Assembly (NCBI GenBank): GCA_907163375.1
Contig: CAJQUW010013614.1
Location: 1-64,000, forward strand
From: Prostheceraeus crozeri
Lineage: Eukaryota > Platyhelminthes > Polycladida > Euryleptidae
Direction: 5' to 3'
Length of the DNA: 64,000 nucleotides
Shown: piece by piece, positions 61,818 through 64,000 of the stretch
How the letters are laid out: each line of letters starts with the position of its first letter
Position numbering within the stretch: the first letter of the stretch is position 1
The notes under the pieces: generated by a model
What the model was told of the DNA's origin: nothing
Databases searched by the model: none
The model's input: the letters and a program-made list of their open reading frames with translations, nothing else
Translations under genes and position numbers: made by a program

Positions 61818-64000
61818 GACTCACTTGTAATGTATTCGATATAAAACTGCCATTTCCGCACTTTTTCAGGCATCTGCAGCTTTTAGAAGTATGTCAAGCT
61901 GCTTACTTTAAATGAAAAAAAAATATCATAGGACCGCAAGCTCTATTGAGTTACAACACATGAAATCTAGGCTTTATAATAAAAGTTGTCAATTGATTGC
62001 TGAGTCTTTATCCTGGGGGCTCTTATTTTAGTGAAGTAGACCTCGCAATTGCTCGAAATTTCAGCAAGTAACTTTCGGTTTTTGGCAGATTCGATGATAC
62101 ACGTTTTGGACTAAAGTTTACCCCGAAGTAAAATAGCCAAACCAGTTAGTGGTTAACCAGCCCGTCAATCTGTGAATGACTGAACTTTCTTTCGATGTTT
62201 CGATATTCGATTCGATTCGAAATGGTTTTTCGAAAAAGTCGAATGAGCTCGATGCGAGTGGAGAAAAATCACACCGATTTTCAATTCAGTATCTCTCCAC
62301 GTCCGGCTCGACTTAAATATGAAGTGTAGAATTATTGAGAAGACAGGCGTATCAATGAACTGTGATGTTGGATCTCCATGGACGGAGGTTGATAGAGAAC
62401 AGTCAGTCGAAGCCGTTGGTGGGATTGGTTCAACATGTCTCTTGTTTTCTCTCACGATGATCCTTCTGGCTGATCCCCCATAGCTCCAGCCACATATTCA
62501 GCGAACTTTAGTATTTTAGTGTGCAGTCTAAAAGGAGAGGGAATTTCTCAGTCTCAATTAACTCGTCGTCATCCATAGACATCATCAATTGTCTTTCGCT
62601 GTGTGCGGAATGACGAACTCACTTATTCCTACACGGCATGTTGTAAAGCAAAAATATATTAGCACATCAAAAATGAAGACAACCAAGTTCATACTCTTAT
62701 GCAAATGTTGTACGACAATCCGATGCCGCATGTCAGACAACTTTGCCGTATCAACCCATTATACAAAATTCTGGAGACAGTAAGTACAATGAATGCTAAG
62801 TTTTCATATGGGTGAAGATCTTTCACTTTTTAAGCAAGGATTTGACTATGCAAATAAATATCGGCTGGCAAAAAGTAACTGCATATAAATAGTGTTGTTC
62901 CTGATGCCATCATGTTACTAAATCGCTTTGTAATCATCGATTTCTGACTATGTTTGGATTGATGACAACTGATTTGAAAATTGAGTTTTCTGAAGCTTCT
63001 TTTCGCGAATTCATGGACAAGGAAAAGCCTTAAAGCTTATCTACCTACAGGTCATGTTCGATTATCTGTAATGGGTGGGTGAAAAAATTAGGAAATATCC
63101 TCGAGGCGTCCCCCATGCAATATCACCAGATTTATCAGCCAAATTGATTGAATCAAATGTATTTCAGTAGATCAGTAAAAAAACACACTTTATTTCCTTG
63201 TTCTCATTCGCGCATAAAAAACTGCCACTCCATCCTCATTCTTTCCTCATCACGAAGAGAATCTCTCTAGCGCTTAGATTTCTCTTGGAAAGCATGTTCT
63301 AATGGCTTTGTGATTGGAACCGACAAAAGAAAGCCACTTCTAAACTTCAATGCGCCTTTATTCGCTCCATATCCCCTAGTGTCGATTGTGATTATGACCA
63401 TCTCACATCAGTGATCAATAACCCATTTTCGCTGAAGCCTTTTTCAGGATCAGCTTTACCATGAAAGAGAATCATTAGAACCCTAGCCAACCTACAGAGA
63501 AAGGAAACCGGTGGTGCACCGGAAGAGGATTCAATGTATGAAACTTGTGACAAAAAACATCAACGTCCTCCGTACCTCACGATACTCCTCCGATATTGGT
63601 CGATCATCTTCGAGAGCATCGATTTCTCATGGATTTATTACATTAGTCAAGGATTTTGCCAACATCAGAAGGGATAAATAATTATATATACATACATATA
63701 TACTATATATACAAAGAGAGAGAGAGAGAAGGAATTCTGCTTTCACACACCGGAGCCATATTTTTCTATCTTACTTTTTTATGCTGTTGATATATCACCG
63801 CTCATGCTGATGTAAAATCATCATTTTTGACAGTGAAACTGCGTGTGTTATTTCATTTCAATTGAATCAGTAGAAGCATACTAGGTAGGCCAAGGGGTCC
63901 ACTGTACCCCCTTGAAGATCGCAAAATGGGCATTTTCACGTGATTGTGCATGACTCGCTAGCCTACATGAACAAATCGGCATAAAACAATGTTCAAAAAT
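61818..64000. other. Right end of window, no gene recognised
   Basis: AT-rich sequence. The open stretches seen here show no family resemblance. A TA/GA microsatellite lies at about 63690-63733. Confidence 0.4.
63690..63733. repeat. (TA)n then (GA)n microsatellite
   Basis: tatatacatacatatatactatatata followed by agagagagagagagag, a simple-sequence run. Confidence 0.85.

Noticed and set aside
1-64000. CRISPR arrays, bacterial operons, tRNA and rRNA genes
   Set aside because: No direct-repeat/spacer pattern or RNA gene signatures; introns and transposon types are eukaryotic.

Overview
The window looks like the inside of one animal gene that is crowded with mobile DNA. Five exons on the minus strand (59289-59352, 58530-58577, 50143-50305, 49491-49621, 13718-14035) have GT-AG borders, matching phases and the residue order of CEP41, a ciliary/centrosomal protein with a rhodanese domain. 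The last of these exons ends in a splice donor, so the gene continues past the left edge. The compact exons, very long AT-rich introns, frequent aggcctac/tacatgta words and the mix of transposon families suggest a marine invertebrate, perhaps an echinoderm or hemichordate. That taxonomic guess is inference.

Left region (1 to about 13458): most of a Polinton/Maverick, cut by the window edge and inserted in a CEP41 intron. It has the end of a protein-primed DNA polymerase B (+), a block of capsid-associated genes (-), a short forward block, then protease, major capsid protein, basic core-type protein, integrase with chromodomain, packaging ATPase and accessory genes (-), and a repeat-rich right end with poly-G runs. 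It is lightly broken (roughly half a dozen breaks) and therefore fairly young. The forward block (3351-4597) is the most unusual part. It encodes two related small proteins that may be PC4-like and, overlapping the second in another frame, a 181-residue protein with both repeats of a TATA-binding protein core. I know of no TBP among standard Polinton genes.

Middle region (14036-49490): one CEP41 intron of about 35 kb filled by nested elements. A foldback element (15591-21315) is split by an inverted pair of nearly identical Penelope-like copies (16088-21094, 11-bp target duplication). Then come a Tc1-like element, a mariner-like relic and a LINE (26690-28706, resuming at 36023). The LINE is interrupted by a Harbinger (28707-36022), which itself carries a hAT-type MITE (29873-30305) and an apparently complete piggyBac (33128-35863). 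After that lie a mariner (36756-38158), a hAT (39381-44623) and a PIF/Harbinger (45532-47707). Most have exact terminal repeats and target duplications, so the order of insertion can be read.

Right region (49491-64000): CEP41 exons 4, 3, 2 and 1 of this window; a non-autonomous hAT (54616-58392) holding a Penelope-like fragment and a small Harbinger; and a second, intact foldback element (61090-61812). No tRNA, rRNA or CRISPR array was recognised.
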